In this document: one piece after another, positions 18,270 through 26,639 of the stretch
Position numbering within the stretch: position 1 is the stretch's first letter
Layout: every line of letters begins with the position of its first letter
Origin: Terriglobia bacterium
Lineage (GTDB): Bacteria; Acidobacteriota; Terriglobia; Terriglobales; Acidobacteriaceae
DNA length: 64,000 bases
Direction: 5' to 3'
Assembly (NCBI GenBank): GCA_020073525.1
Contig: JAIQFA010000002.1
Location: 93,416-157,415, forward strand
Translations under genes and position numbers: made by a program
Notes under the pieces: model-generated
Databases searched by the model: none
Told to the model about the DNA's origin: nothing
The model's input: the letters and a program-made list of their open reading frames with translations, nothing else

Positions 18270-19429
18270 TGCCCTTCGTTAAGGTTGGCGACACGCGTTT
18301 GTTTTATCGGTTCGAGGGGATGGCCGGGCGTCCGGTCCTCGTGCTTTCCCATTCGATCGGAACGGACCATGCGATGTGGGATCTGCAGGTGCCGGACCTG
18401 CTCCCATATTTCCAGGTGCTGCGCTACGACACGCGAGGACATGGTGCATCGGACGCGCCGAAGGGCGACTATTCGGTAGCGCAACTTGGCGCCGACGTGG
18501 TCTGCCTCGCCGACGCCCTGGGCATATCGAAATTCGCTTTCTGCGGTCTTTCCCTCGGCGGCGCCATCGGACAATGGGTGGCGGCGAATGCTCCGGATCG
18601 AGTCACCAGGCTGGTTCTCGCCAGCACCTCGCCACAATTTGGCCCGCGTACGAACTGGGATACGCGCATCGCAACCGTGCGGAAGGGCGGGATGGCGAGC
18701 ATCGTTGACATGGCGATGCAACGCTTCTTTTCTCCAGAAACAATCCAGAATAGTCCCGAGGCGGCTTCGGTTCGGTCGTTGCTGCTGGGAACCGATCCGG
18801 AAGGGTACATCGGATGCTGCGCCGCATTGCGCGATGCGGAGCACGTTTCGTTGCTGCGAAAAATCAGCGTACCAACGCTCATCATGGTGGGAGAGAAAGA
18901 TGTTTCGACTCCATGGTCGGGCCACGGCGAGATTCTGGCTCGCGAGATCGCTGGTTCGCGGGTGGTCCACTTGCCGGCGGCTCATGTTTCGAATATCGAG
19001 CGGCCACGCTCGTTCACTGCCGCGCTCCTGGAATTTCTGCGGCCGCAACCAGTGCCCTTCGAAGACCCCAAGCAAGCAGGTCTTGAGGTGCGGCGCGCGG
19101 TTCTCGGCGACACTCATGTCGACAAGGCGATTGCGAACACGACAGAATTGAACCGCGATTTTCAGGAGCTGATCACGCGTTATGCCTGGGGAACCATCTG
19201 GACACGTCCGGGTCTGAGCCGGCGCACCCGGCGGCTTCTGGTGCTGGCCATCACGGCGGCACTGGGAAGATGGGAAGAGTTCACGATGCACGTTCGCGCC
19301 GGACTGGCTCACGAGCTGGAACTGTGCGACGTGAAGGAAGTTCTGCTGCAGACCGCGGTGTATGCGGGCGTGCCCGCGGCCAACACCGGATTCCAGATTG
19401 TGAATGAGCAAATCAAGAATGCTCACTGA
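18269..19429 (+). CDS. pcaL: 3-oxoadipate enol-lactonase / 4-carboxymuconolactone decarboxylase fusion
   Basis: 386 residues. Residues 1-260 are an alpha/beta hydrolase with nucleophile Ser95 in CGLSLGG, Asp211 in GEKDVS and His239 in AAHVSN, i.e. the PcaD enol-lactonase. Residues about 274-386 are a carboxymuconolactone decarboxylase domain (PcaC) with TRYAWGTIWTRPGLSRRTR and FTMHVRAGLAHELE. The fusion carries out two successive steps after PcaB, ending at 3-oxoadipate. Such PcaL fusions are known from several bacterial groups. It is coupled to pcaB by a one-base overlap. Enzymes for 3-oxoadipate activation and thiolysis are not in the window. Confidence 0.94.
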   Translation: MPFVKVGDTRLFYRFEGMAGRPVLVLSHSIGTDHAMWDLQVPDLLPYFQVLRYDTRGHGASDAPKGDYSVAQLGADVVCLADALGISKFAFCGLSLGGAIGQWVAANAPDRVTRLVLASTSPQFGPRTNWDTRIATVRKGGMASIVDMAMQRFFSPETIQNSPEAASVRSLLLGTDPEGYIGCCAALRDAEHVSLLRKISVPTLIMVGEKDVSTPWSGHGEILAREIAGSRVVHLPAAHVSNIERPRSFTAALLEFLRPQPVPFEDPKQAGLEVRRAVLGDTHVDKAIANTTELNRDFQELITRYAWGTIWTRPGLSRRTRRLLVLAITAALGRWEEFTMHVRAGLAHELELCDVKEVLLQTAVYAGVPAANTGFQIVNEQIKNAH

Positions 19430-19481
19430 CACAAATTGTGCGGGTAATCCTGCACTCGCATGAAGTTGAAACGAGGACGAA

Positions 19482-20210
19482 ATGAAACTGACGCTTGTTC
19501 TAGCTTGCCTGATTCTCGCCATCACCTCCTCCGCGCGTTCGGAGACAGCCACGCAGACGTTCACGACCTCGGCCGGACCGGTCAAAATCACGCCGCTCCT
19601 CCATGCCAGCACGCTGATCGAAGCGGGCGGGAAGACCATTTATCTCGATCCGGCAAAACCGGCGAAGTTGGGGGGGTACCCGAAAGCCGATCTGATTCTG
19701 ATTACCGACATTCATCCCGATCACATGGATCCGGATTCGATCGCCGCCGTGAGCCAGGCGGGATCCGAAATTCTGGCCGCGCCTGCGGTGGTGGCCACCG
19801 TCAAGACTGCGAAGCCGATTGCCAACGGTGAAACGAAGACATGGCAGGGTTGGAGCATCGAAGCGATTCCCGCCTACAACCTCTCCCGCGGCCCAGCGCC
19901 GGGCAAACTCTTTCATGACAAGGGACGCGGTAACGGCTACGTGCTGACCTACGGTGGCGTGCGCTTTTACTTCTCCGGCGACACGGAAGGCGTTCCCGAA
20001 ATGCGCGCACTGAAGAATATTGAAGTGGCATTCGTGTGCATGAACCTGCCCTATACCATGCCTCCCGATGAGGCCGCCGACGCCGTCAAAGCCTTCCATC
20101 CCAAGATCGTGATTCCGTATCACTACCGCGGATCGGATCTTTCCGTATTCCAGAAAAAACTGGAAGGGACAGGAATCGAGGTCCGAGTCCTCGATTGGTA
20201 TCCCAAATAG
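19482..20210 (+). CDS. Exported metallo-beta-lactamase-fold hydrolase (UlaG-like)
   Basis: 242 residues with a signal peptide (about 1-20, ending SARSE). The start at 19482 has GAGGAC upstream. The fold markers include YLDPAKPAKLGGYPKADLI and TDIHPDHMD, where the usual HxHxDH motif has Asp76 in place of the first His, then His78, Asp80 and His81. Downstream YFSGDTEG and VIPYHYRG supply further metal ligands. This resembles the UlaG/YtnP-like branch that often acts on small lactones or phosphoesters. Its place between pcaL and the molybdenum hydroxylase suggests a role with aromatic or lactone compounds, but the substrate is unknown. Confidence 0.75.
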   Translation: MKLTLVLACLILAITSSARSETATQTFTTSAGPVKITPLLHASTLIEAGGKTIYLDPAKPAKLGGYPKADLILITDIHPDHMDPDSIAAVSQAGSEILAAPAVVATVKTAKPIANGETKTWQGWSIEAIPAYNLSRGPAPGKLFHDKGRGNGYVLTYGGVRFYFSGDTEGVPEMRALKNIEVAFVCMNLPYTMPPDEAADAVKAFHPKIVIPYHYRGSDLSVFQKKLEGTGIEVRVLDWYPK

Positions 20211-20272
20211 CCGCAGGGAGTCGAGAGTTCTTACATCTCCATGTTTCGATTTCCCTCGCCAGGAGTTAGGCC

Positions 20273-20737
20273 ATGGCAAAGATATCGCTGAAGGTCAACG
20301 GTCACCTGCGAGTCGTTGACACCGACCCTGATGTCCCTCTTCTTTATGTGCTGCGCAATGATCTGGGGCTGAACGGGCCGCGATTTGGTTGCGGCCTTTC
20401 GCAGTGCGGCGCTTGCACGGTGATTATCAATAAGAAGACGGTCCGGTCTTGCATGATGCCGGTTTCGGCGGTACACAACCAAATCATCACCACCTTGGAA
20501 GGTCTCGGCAGCGTCGCCCATCCTCACCCCCTGCAGAAAGCATTCGTCGAAGAGCAAGCGGCGCAGTGCGGGTTTTGCATGAACGGCATTGTCATGACTG
20601 CAAAGGTGCTGCTTGATGCGAATCCCCATCCTTCCGAATCGGAGATCAAGCAGGCGCTGGATGATGTGCTATGCCGGTGCGGCAGCCATCTGCGAGTGGT
20701 CCGTGCCATTCAGCGGGCGGCTAAGGAGATGGCATGA
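20273..20737 (+). CDS. Two-[2Fe-2S] small subunit of a molybdenum hydroxylase (IorA-like)
   Basis: 154 residues. The plant-ferredoxin-like N domain has Cys40, Cys45, Cys48 and Cys60 (FGCGLSQCGACT). The helical domain has Cys99, Cys102, Cys134 and Cys136 (QCGFC and LCRCG). It has no signal peptide and would be carried out folded with the large subunit, which has a Tat signal. Its stop overlaps the large-subunit start by four bases (ATGA). The pair resembles isoquinoline 1-oxidoreductase and membrane-linked aldehyde dehydrogenases that pass electrons to cytochromes rather than to NAD. Confidence 0.9.
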   Translation: MAKISLKVNGHLRVVDTDPDVPLLYVLRNDLGLNGPRFGCGLSQCGACTVIINKKTVRSCMMPVSAVHNQIITTLEGLGSVAHPHPLQKAFVEEQAAQCGFCMNGIVMTAKVLLDANPHPSESEIKQALDDVLCRCGSHLRVVRAIQRAAKEMA

Positions 20738-23034
20738 GCGCCGACGCTTCGAATACGCCAGTCGGATTCCCCTCTCGCCGACGCTTCCTGAAGCAGTCGG
20801 GAGCGCTGATCGTCTACTTCAATTTTTTCACTCCGCAAATAACATGGTCGGCGCCGGCGCGTGCCGAAGACTTGGCTGCCGGGCCGGATGCCACCGCCCT
20901 CGATTCCTGGCTCGAAATCGCAAGCGATGGCATGGTTACGGTATTCACCAGCAAAGTGGAACTCGGCACCGGAATCGAGACCGCGCTGACGCAAATGGTG
21001 GCAGAAGAACTGGATGTTCCATTCGCGCGCGTCAAGATGGATGCTGGAGACACGGCAAAAACTATCGACCAGTCGGTCACGGCTGCCAGTAGAACTTTGG
21101 AGCGAGGCGGCCCTCAACTGCGTCAGGCCGCAGCCGCTGCACGGCAGGAACTTCTGAAGCTCGCGTCAGCAAAACTCGGGTCTCCCGTTGAAAAGTTGAT
21201 CGTCGAGGACGGTGTGGTAAAAATCGCCAGCCAACCGGCAAGCAAGGCTTCCTACGCAGATCTGATCGGTGGGAGGCACTTCAACGTGAAAATTACTGCG
21301 GACGGCACTGGCTGGGACATGAAAGTTGCTCCCGAAGTGCCAGCCAAAGATCCGAAGAAATACAAAATTGTCGGCACGTCGGTTCCGCGAGTCGATCTGC
21401 CCGGCAAGTTCACCGGCGAATTCACCTACACGCAGGACGTCCGGCTTCCGGGCATGCTGCACGGAAGAGTGATCCGTCCCCCAGTTGTGAATTCCAAAGC
21501 GCAGAGCGTGGACGAGAATTCAATTCGCCACATTCCCGGCATCAAAAAAGTAGTTCAGCAGGGAGGCTTCGTCGGCGTCGTAGCCGAGACGGAATGGTCT
21601 GCCATTCAAGCCGCCGGAGCCCTGAAGGTGGCGTGGGCGGCTCCGGCGAGCAAACTGCCAGCCAACGTGGATGAAGTTTACGACTACCTGAAGAACACCA
21701 AGAGTTACAAGGAGCGCGCAGCGGTCGAGCGCGGAAATCCGGAATCGGCGATCGCCGGGGCGACGAAGGCGTTCGAGGCGACCTATCGCTGGCCCTTCCA
21801 ACTTCACGGCATGCTCGGGCCTTCGTGTGCGGTGGCCGACGTGCAACCGGACAAAGCCACCATCTGGGCCGGTTCCCAGGGGCCGTTCTACACGAGAAAG
21901 AGACTCGCCGATTTGCTCGGCCTTCCGGAACGAAGTGTCCACGTGCTGTATCGAGAAGGTTCGGGAAGCTACGGCCGGTTGGAGTCCGACGACGCGGCTG
22001 AGGATGCGGCGTTGCTGTCGCGCGCGGTGGGCAAGCCGGTGCGCGTTCAGTGGATGCGCGAAGAAGAGCATGCATGGGAACCGAAAGGGCCGGCGCAGCT
22101 CATGAGAGTTCGCGCGGCCATCGATGCGCAAGGCAAAGTGACGGCATGGGATTTCGAGGATCGGAGCTTCCCGTGGACCGAAGCCATGGGCAACCCAATG
22201 CTAGCCTCGCGGCAGATTGGCCTCAAAGGAACTACCGAAGGCTTTCAGAACGGGATTGACGGAGGCGGCCAAATCTATACCTTCGAAAATCAGAAGGTAG
22301 TCGCCGCACTGATCCCATGGGTACAACCGGATGCCACTCCGCTGCGGACCAGCAACCTGCGGGCTCCGGGAGACCTCGCCCGCGCATTCGCGAGCGAAAC
22401 TTTCCTGGATGAGATTGCTTCCCACGTGGGCGCCGACCCGGTTGAATTTCGGCTGCGCTACCTCGCCGGGAATACGAGACCGGCGGAAGTTTTGCGCGCC
22501 ACGGCTAAACGCGCCGGATGGCAAGCGCGTCCATCGCCCGCACCCGCGACGAGCGGATCCAAAGTTTCGGGACGTGGAGTGGCCGTGACCGCTCGTGCCA
22601 ATACCATGGTGGCGGTCATCGCGGAAATCGATGTCGACAAATCGAGCGGGAAAATCGCGGTGAGGAAAATCACGATCGGGCACGATTGCGGGTTGATCGT
22701 AAATCCCGACGGCCTTAAGAATCAGATCGAGGGCAACGTTATCCAGGGCGTGAGCCGCGCATTGCTGGAAGAGGTCCAGTTTGATGGCGCAGGCATCAAG
22801 AGCATCGATTGGGCAAGTTACCCGATCCTCACCTTCCGCGACACTCCCGAAATCGACATCGTGTTAGTCAATCGCCCCGAGATGCCAGCTCTCGGCGGAG
22901 GTGAACCAGCGATCAGTCCGGTCCCGGCGGCCATCGCTAATGCCGTGTTCGACGCCGTAGGAGTGCGCTTGCGCGAGGCTCCTTTCACACCCCAGCGACT
23001 CCTGCGATCCCTGGCTCGGACGGGTCTTTCTTAA
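20734..23034 (+). CDS. Tat-exported molybdopterin large subunit (IorB / aldehyde oxidase-like)
   Basis: 766 residues. The N-terminus carries SRRRFLKQSGALIV, a twin-arginine signal, at about 14-27. The protein has the xanthine-oxidase-family molybdenum layout with GTGIETALTQMVAEEL near 80, LPGMLHGRVIRPP near 240 and REGSGSYGR near 410. A C-terminal segment ends near GGGEPAISPVPAAIANAVFDAVG, which carries the usual catalytic Glu region. It probably oxidises an aldehyde or N-heterocycle in the periplasm, using the small subunit for electron transfer and perhaps the cytochrome c at 16320. Its locus suggests an aromatic aldehyde such as the product of the ThDP enzyme; that is inference. Confidence 0.88.
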   Translation: MSADASNTPVGFPSRRRFLKQSGALIVYFNFFTPQITWSAPARAEDLAAGPDATALDSWLEIASDGMVTVFTSKVELGTGIETALTQMVAEELDVPFARVKMDAGDTAKTIDQSVTAASRTLERGGPQLRQAAAAARQELLKLASAKLGSPVEKLIVEDGVVKIASQPASKASYADLIGGRHFNVKITADGTGWDMKVAPEVPAKDPKKYKIVGTSVPRVDLPGKFTGEFTYTQDVRLPGMLHGRVIRPPVVNSKAQSVDENSIRHIPGIKKVVQQGGFVGVVAETEWSAIQAAGALKVAWAAPASKLPANVDEVYDYLKNTKSYKERAAVERGNPESAIAGATKAFEATYRWPFQLHGMLGPSCAVADVQPDKATIWAGSQGPFYTRKRLADLLGLPERSVHVLYREGSGSYGRLESDDAAEDAALLSRAVGKPVRVQWMREEEHAWEPKGPAQLMRVRAAIDAQGKVTAWDFEDRSFPWTEAMGNPMLASRQIGLKGTTEGFQNGIDGGGQIYTFENQKVVAALIPWVQPDATPLRTSNLRAPGDLARAFASETFLDEIASHVGADPVEFRLRYLAGNTRPAEVLRATAKRAGWQARPSPAPATSGSKVSGRGVAVTARANTMVAVIAEIDVDKSSGKIAVRKITIGHDCGLIVNPDGLKNQIEGNVIQGVSRALLEEVQFDGAGIKSIDWASYPILTFRDTPEIDIVLVNRPEMPALGGGEPAISPVPAAIANAVFDAVGVRLREAPFTPQRLLRSLARTGLS

Positions 23035-23275
23035 AGCATCTTTCGGTGATCGTTTGGCCTCTCCCGAGCTGAACACTGCCTACTCGCCCTTTGGCGGGCC
23101 GAAGTTATTGTCGCGCAAGAGTTCCCGCGGCGAACACGTTGGTAACTTGGAACGATCCGTCCTCCGCCTAGACAATAACCCACAAACACGGCAACTCCCT
23201 TTTCTTCGCGACCGCCCGGGGTGCGGCGCAGAAAGGTCGTGTCCTCACATCGCGCGTCACTCGCGACCAGAACCT

Positions 23276-24061
23276 ATGGACGATCGCAGGAGCGAACGTT
23301 TTGGACGATACGAGATCCTGTCCGAATTAGGACGGGGAGCCATGGGTGTGGTCTACAAAGCGCGCGATCCCAAGATCAACCGAGTCGTCGCGGTCGAGAC
23401 CGTTTCGTTGGCCGGCCAACCTCCTGAAGAAGAACGCGAGTATCGCGAGCGCTTCTTTCGGGAAGCGGAAGCGGCAGGTCGCTTCTCGCATCCTGGAATC
23501 GTAACCATCTTCGATGTGGGCGAGGAACCGGACGCGCGCGCTCCTTACATCGTAATGGAATATGTTGGGGGGCAGTCCCTTGAAAAGCGACTGACACGGG
23601 ACGATCACAAACCGCCGGTGGAGACGGCACTGCAGCTAACGCTCGAACTGGCGGAGGCGCTGGACTGCGCGCACAGTCAAGGGGTGGTTCACCGTGATCT
23701 CAAGCCCGCAAATATATTGTTGACCAAGGACGGCCATGCCAAAATCGCCGACTTCGGAGTGGCGAAACTGAACCTCGCCAACCACACTCTCGCGGGGCGA
23801 GCCATGGGTACTCCGGCTTACATGTCACCCGAACAACTGCATGGCGACGCGGTGGATGGGCGATCGGACTTGTTTTCGCTGGGTGTGATCCTGTACCCGG
23901 TCCTGACAGGTTACCGGCCATTCCAAGGCAATAGCGCCATCACGGTCTCGTTCAAGGTAGTCAACCACGACCCGATACCGGCCACACTCCTCGATACGGA
24001 GTTGCCACAGGGACTCGTCTTTGATGGCCGAGCAAGCGCCATCCACGCAGCAGCGTGGTAA
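23276..24061 (+). CDS. Truncated Ser/Thr protein kinase domain, probably decayed
   Basis: 261 residues from the ATG at 23276 (MDDRRSERFGRYEIL). The glycine loop (LGRGAMGVVY), HRDLKPAN with Asp141, DFG at 159-161 and a GTPAYMSPEQ activation segment are clear. Two features suggest loss of function. The ATP-anchoring VAIK lysine is Glu41 (VVAVETVSL), and the sequence leaves the kinase pattern after ELPQGL, ending 14 residues later without the last C-lobe helices. There is no membrane segment or sensor region, unlike typical bacterial kinases. A +1 frame past the break reads DSSLMAEQAPSTQQRGK, which faintly recalls the missing part. A tRNA follows 70 nt downstream. Confidence 0.6.
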   Translation: MDDRRSERFGRYEILSELGRGAMGVVYKARDPKINRVVAVETVSLAGQPPEEEREYRERFFREAEAAGRFSHPGIVTIFDVGEEPDARAPYIVMEYVGGQSLEKRLTRDDHKPPVETALQLTLELAEALDCAHSQGVVHRDLKPANILLTKDGHAKIADFGVAKLNLANHTLAGRAMGTPAYMSPEQLHGDAVDGRSDLFSLGVILYPVLTGYRPFQGNSAITVSFKVVNHDPIPATLLDTELPQGLVFDGRASAIHAAAW

Positions 24062-24131
24062 AATTCTGATTAGCCGTAAACGGCCCCACGCCGGCAACGT
24101 CGGTTGCTGCAAGCGATTGAAAACACAATGT

Positions 24132-24208
24132 AGGCGCGTAGCTCAGTTGGTTAGAGCGCTACCTTGACACGGTAGAGGTCAGGAGTTCGAGTCTCCTCGT
24201 GCCTACCA
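24132..24208 (+). tRNA. tRNA-Val (anticodon GAC)
   Basis: A 77-nt cloverleaf with CCA encoded at 24206-24208. The acceptor arms AGGCGCG and CGTGCCT pair over seven positions with one G-T. The D arm is GCTC/GAGC, the anticodon arm CTACC-TTGACAC-GGTAG places GAC at the anticodon, and the T arm is AGGAG-TTCGAGT-CTCCT. The flanking genes on both sides are truncated, which suggests past recombination here. Confidence 0.96.
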
Positions 24209-24211
24209 TTT

Positions 24212-24415
24212 TCAGTTCGAGGGACTTAACCACGTTTTCTCCACCCTAGACCAGCACATCGAGCGCACTTCTTCGACACGCATGCTCTCGGGCATGAGTT
24301 GTTGCTCCATGGCCATGATCTCAGTCGCGTCCGTCTGGCCGACGATTTCGCGCAGGCGTTCTCTTACAAGTTCTGCGGCGGCACCCGCATGCAGGTGCTG
24401 GATGATTTCCTTCAT
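24212..24415 (-). pseudogene. DUF438-like N-terminal fragment
   Basis: The 67-residue reading frame begins MKEIIQHLHAGAAAELV and continues IMAMEQQLMP and VEEVRSMC. This matches the pattern of the DUF438 domain found in large hemerythrin/PAS proteins. Similarity stops at the Cys, where such proteins usually continue CDVH, and the frame ends in an unrelated tail beside the tRNA 3' end. The frame stays open upstream to 24562 but shows no further domain. It lies directly downstream of the radical SAM gene and may once have belonged to the nitrosative-stress set. I read it as a remnant. Confidence 0.5.
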
Positions 24416-24558
24416 TTCGCACTGGATCGCGCAGGGGTTTGCGCTGTACCAATCACTCCTTTCTGAGCAGAAAGGAATGGCCAACGGATCGGAATTGCAC
24501 TTCACCGACGTGGCCGCCGGCAATGGGACGGCTCTGCAGAGCTTACGCGCGCGTATGC

Positions 24559-25680
24559 TCAACTGGATGCGTATCTCCGACGGCTGCTAATGGCAACCTT
24601 AGGCTGCCATACGCAGCATGGTTCCTCGGCGAATATATCTCCCGTTAGAGCATAGGCCCTCGCCCGTGATCCGCCGCAAACCTCGCGGAATTCACAGATA
24701 CCACATTTCCCATGTAGGTTCTTGCTGTCGCGCAGGGAGACAAAGAGCGGCGAGTGCCGGTAGAGTTCGGTAAGCGACTGTTTGCGTACATTGCCGACGG
24801 AGATGGGAAGAAACCCGCTGGGGAATACTTCCCCAAGGTGAGAAATAAAGACGAAGCCTTTGCCATCGTTGATTCCACGTGGGGCGCGCCCAATTCCGTC
24901 CGCGGTATTTGTGCCAAGGGTCGGCGGGAGTGACTGGCCGTTGCCTTTCCGTTTCTCTTCTGTCCGGCGCTGAAGCAGGAAGCGACGATAGTGTTGTGCT
25001 TCCGTGCTCTTAATATCAAATTTCACCCGGCGCGAAGTCTGGTAGAGACGGTCAAAGACTTGCTCGAACTCTTCGGCAGAGATGAGGTCGATCGTGGAAC
25101 CACGTCCAGTCGGCACGAGGAAGAAGACACTCCATAGCACGATGTCCAGTTTCTCGAGCAACTCGATCATCGAATCTAAATACTGCAAGTTGTGCCGCGT
25201 GATCGTGGTGTTGATCTGAACGGGAAGCCCGATCTCGCGCGCCCAGCGAACTGCGCGTAGTGTCCAATCATAGGAGCCGGAAATTCGACGGAATGCGTCA
25301 TGAATTTCGGCGCTCGGTCCATCCAGGCTGATGGCCAGCCGCGCCAGACCACACTGTTTCAGTCTGTGAATAGCTTCCTGCGTGAGGAGCGGGGTGGCAC
25401 TTGGGGTGAGGGAAATTCGCACCCCGTGACTCGACGCGTATTCGACCAATTCGAAGATGTCCGGGCGCTTCAGCGGATCGCCACCAGTGAGCACAAAGAC
25501 TGGGGCTTCCAGAGCAGCGACCTCGTCAATAAGGCGCTTGGCTTCGTCTGTGCTCAGTTCGAGACTGCTGCGGATGGGTTGAGCGCATGCGCGGCAGTGG
25601 ACGCACGCGAGATCGCATGCCTGGGTTGTTTCCCAGATCACAATGAATGGACGTTCATCAAAGTCGGTTCTTGGCTCCAC
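24559..25680 (-). CDS. Radical SAM/SPASM protein (NirJ/AhbD-like)
   Basis: About 373 residues from the GTG at 25680, which has AGAGGA just upstream. An ATG at 25740 would add 20 residues but has no Shine-Dalgarno and abuts a Crp/Fnr-like dyad. The radical SAM motif is CDLACVHC (Cys22, Cys26, Cys29), followed by VFVLTGGDPLKRPD. The C-terminal SPASM domain has CGICEFREVC and a further CC pair. The protein belongs to the group near NirJ, AhbC and AhbD, which modify haem side chains. Beside NO-handling genes it may make or repair a haem cofactor; it could also be a peptide-modifying enzyme. Family firm, function inferred. Confidence 0.8.
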   Translation of the reverse strand: MEPRTDFDERPFIVIWETTQACDLACVHCRACAQPIRSSLELSTDEAKRLIDEVAALEAPVFVLTGGDPLKRPDIFELVEYASSHGVRISLTPSATPLLTQEAIHRLKQCGLARLAISLDGPSAEIHDAFRRISGSYDWTLRAVRWAREIGLPVQINTTITRHNLQYLDSMIELLEKLDIVLWSVFFLVPTGRGSTIDLISAEEFEQVFDRLYQTSRRVKFDIKSTEAQHYRRFLLQRRTEEKRKGNGQSLPPTLGTNTADGIGRAPRGINDGKGFVFISHLGEVFPSGFLPISVGNVRKQSLTELYRHSPLFVSLRDSKNLHGKCGICEFREVCGGSRARAYALTGDIFAEEPCCVWQPKVAISSRRRYASS

Positions 25681-25740
25681 GTCGTCCTCTTTGCGCTCTT
25701 GGCGACGGGTAGAGCCTGACAGAGTTGTCACAAGCTGCAT

Positions 25741-25790
25741 GTGACTAATGTCACGGTGAGGTAGTCTTCGCGCTCCGTGACAAAAGTCAT
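25741..25790. promoter_or_regulatory. Two Crp/Fnr-like dyads in a divergent promoter
   Basis: GTGACTAATGTCAC (25741-25754) is a perfect 5-4-5 dyad, and GTGACAAAAGTCAT (25777-25790) matches it at four of five bases in its second arm. They are 36 nt apart centre to centre between the radical SAM gene and ric. The same motif recurs near 27972 and at 33157. The arms fit Crp/Fnr-superfamily half-sites; no such regulator gene is in the window. Confidence 0.6.
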
Positions 25791-25871
25791 CGCAACGAAA
25801 CCCCAGCAGTACTAGCTTCGGAATCTAGAGGCGGGCCAAGAGCTTTTGCCGGGGCCGCCGGGAGAAAAGCC

Positions 25872-26639
25872 ATGAGTGTTACTACGGAAAAAACTGTTCG
25901 GGAACTTGCGCTGGAGTTTCCGAGTGCGACCCGAGTGTTTGAAAAGCTGGGCATCGACTACTGCTGCGGCGGCTCCAAGTCGCTGGAAGACGCGTGCCGC
26001 AAGGCGAATTTTCCGATGGATCAGGTGCTGGACTCGCTCGAAATGGCCGAGCAGGCATCGCGAGTCGACCAGAAGGAGCGCGATTGGCAGGTGGAACCTT
26101 TGGCCGACGTGATCGCCCACATCAACCGCACGCACCACAAGTACACCCGCGAAGAAATCGCCCGGTTGCGACCGCTGCTCGACAAGGTCTACTCGGTGCA
26201 CAGCAAGAACCATCCTGAGCTGCAGCAGGTCCGCGCCAGCTTTCAGGGCGTCGCTCAGGAACTCACCACACACATGATGAAGGAAGAAATGGTCCTATTC
26301 CCCTACATCGTGAGGATGGAAGAGTCGGTCATCCAGAGGGAGCCAGTTGTACCTCCACCCTTCGGCAGTGTGCAGAATCCTGTGAGCATGATGATGCACG
26401 AACACGACTCTGCAGGTGAAGCGTTGCGCGCAATGCGTCAGGCCAGCGCAGGTTATGCGCCCCCAGGCGATGCCTGCATCAGCTACCAGACTTTGTACAA
26501 AGCCCTCGCAGATTTTGAAGCCGACCTCCATCAACACATTCTCCTGGAGAACAACATCCTGTTCCCGCGCGCGATCGAGATGGAACCTGGGCACGGAGAG
26601 GAACGGAGAGAGAATGGCTGCGCGTGCAACACGCATTGA
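25872..26639 (+). CDS. ric: Iron-sulfur cluster repair di-iron protein (RIC/YtfE/ScdA)
   Basis: 255 residues; ATG at 25872 after GGGAG. The N-terminal ScdA_N domain (1-65) has the signature GIDYCCGG with Cys31-Cys32. The rest (about 75-240) is a hemerythrin-like four-helix bundle with repeated His/Glu ligands (HINRTHHKY, HMMKEEMVLFPY, MMMHEHD, HQHILLENNILFPR). RIC proteins repair Fe-S clusters damaged by NO or peroxide and may handle bound NO. The gene overlaps the nnrS start by 26 nt, and two Crp/Fnr-like dyads lie upstream. Confidence 0.93.
   Translation: MSVTTEKTVRELALEFPSATRVFEKLGIDYCCGGSKSLEDACRKANFPMDQVLDSLEMAEQASRVDQKERDWQVEPLADVIAHINRTHHKYTREEIARLRPLLDKVYSVHSKNHPELQQVRASFQGVAQELTTHMMKEEMVLFPYIVRMEESVIQREPVVPPPFGSVQNPVSMMMHEHDSAGEALRAMRQASAGYAPPGDACISYQTLYKALADFEADLHQHILLENNILFPRAIEMEPGHGEERRENGCACNTH

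Noticed and set aside
18143..19639. 498-codon open frame on the minus strand
   Set aside because: It lies antisense to pcaL, whose motifs and start are clear; the translated product has no domain or low-complexity-free pattern of a real protein. High GC makes long antisense frames common.
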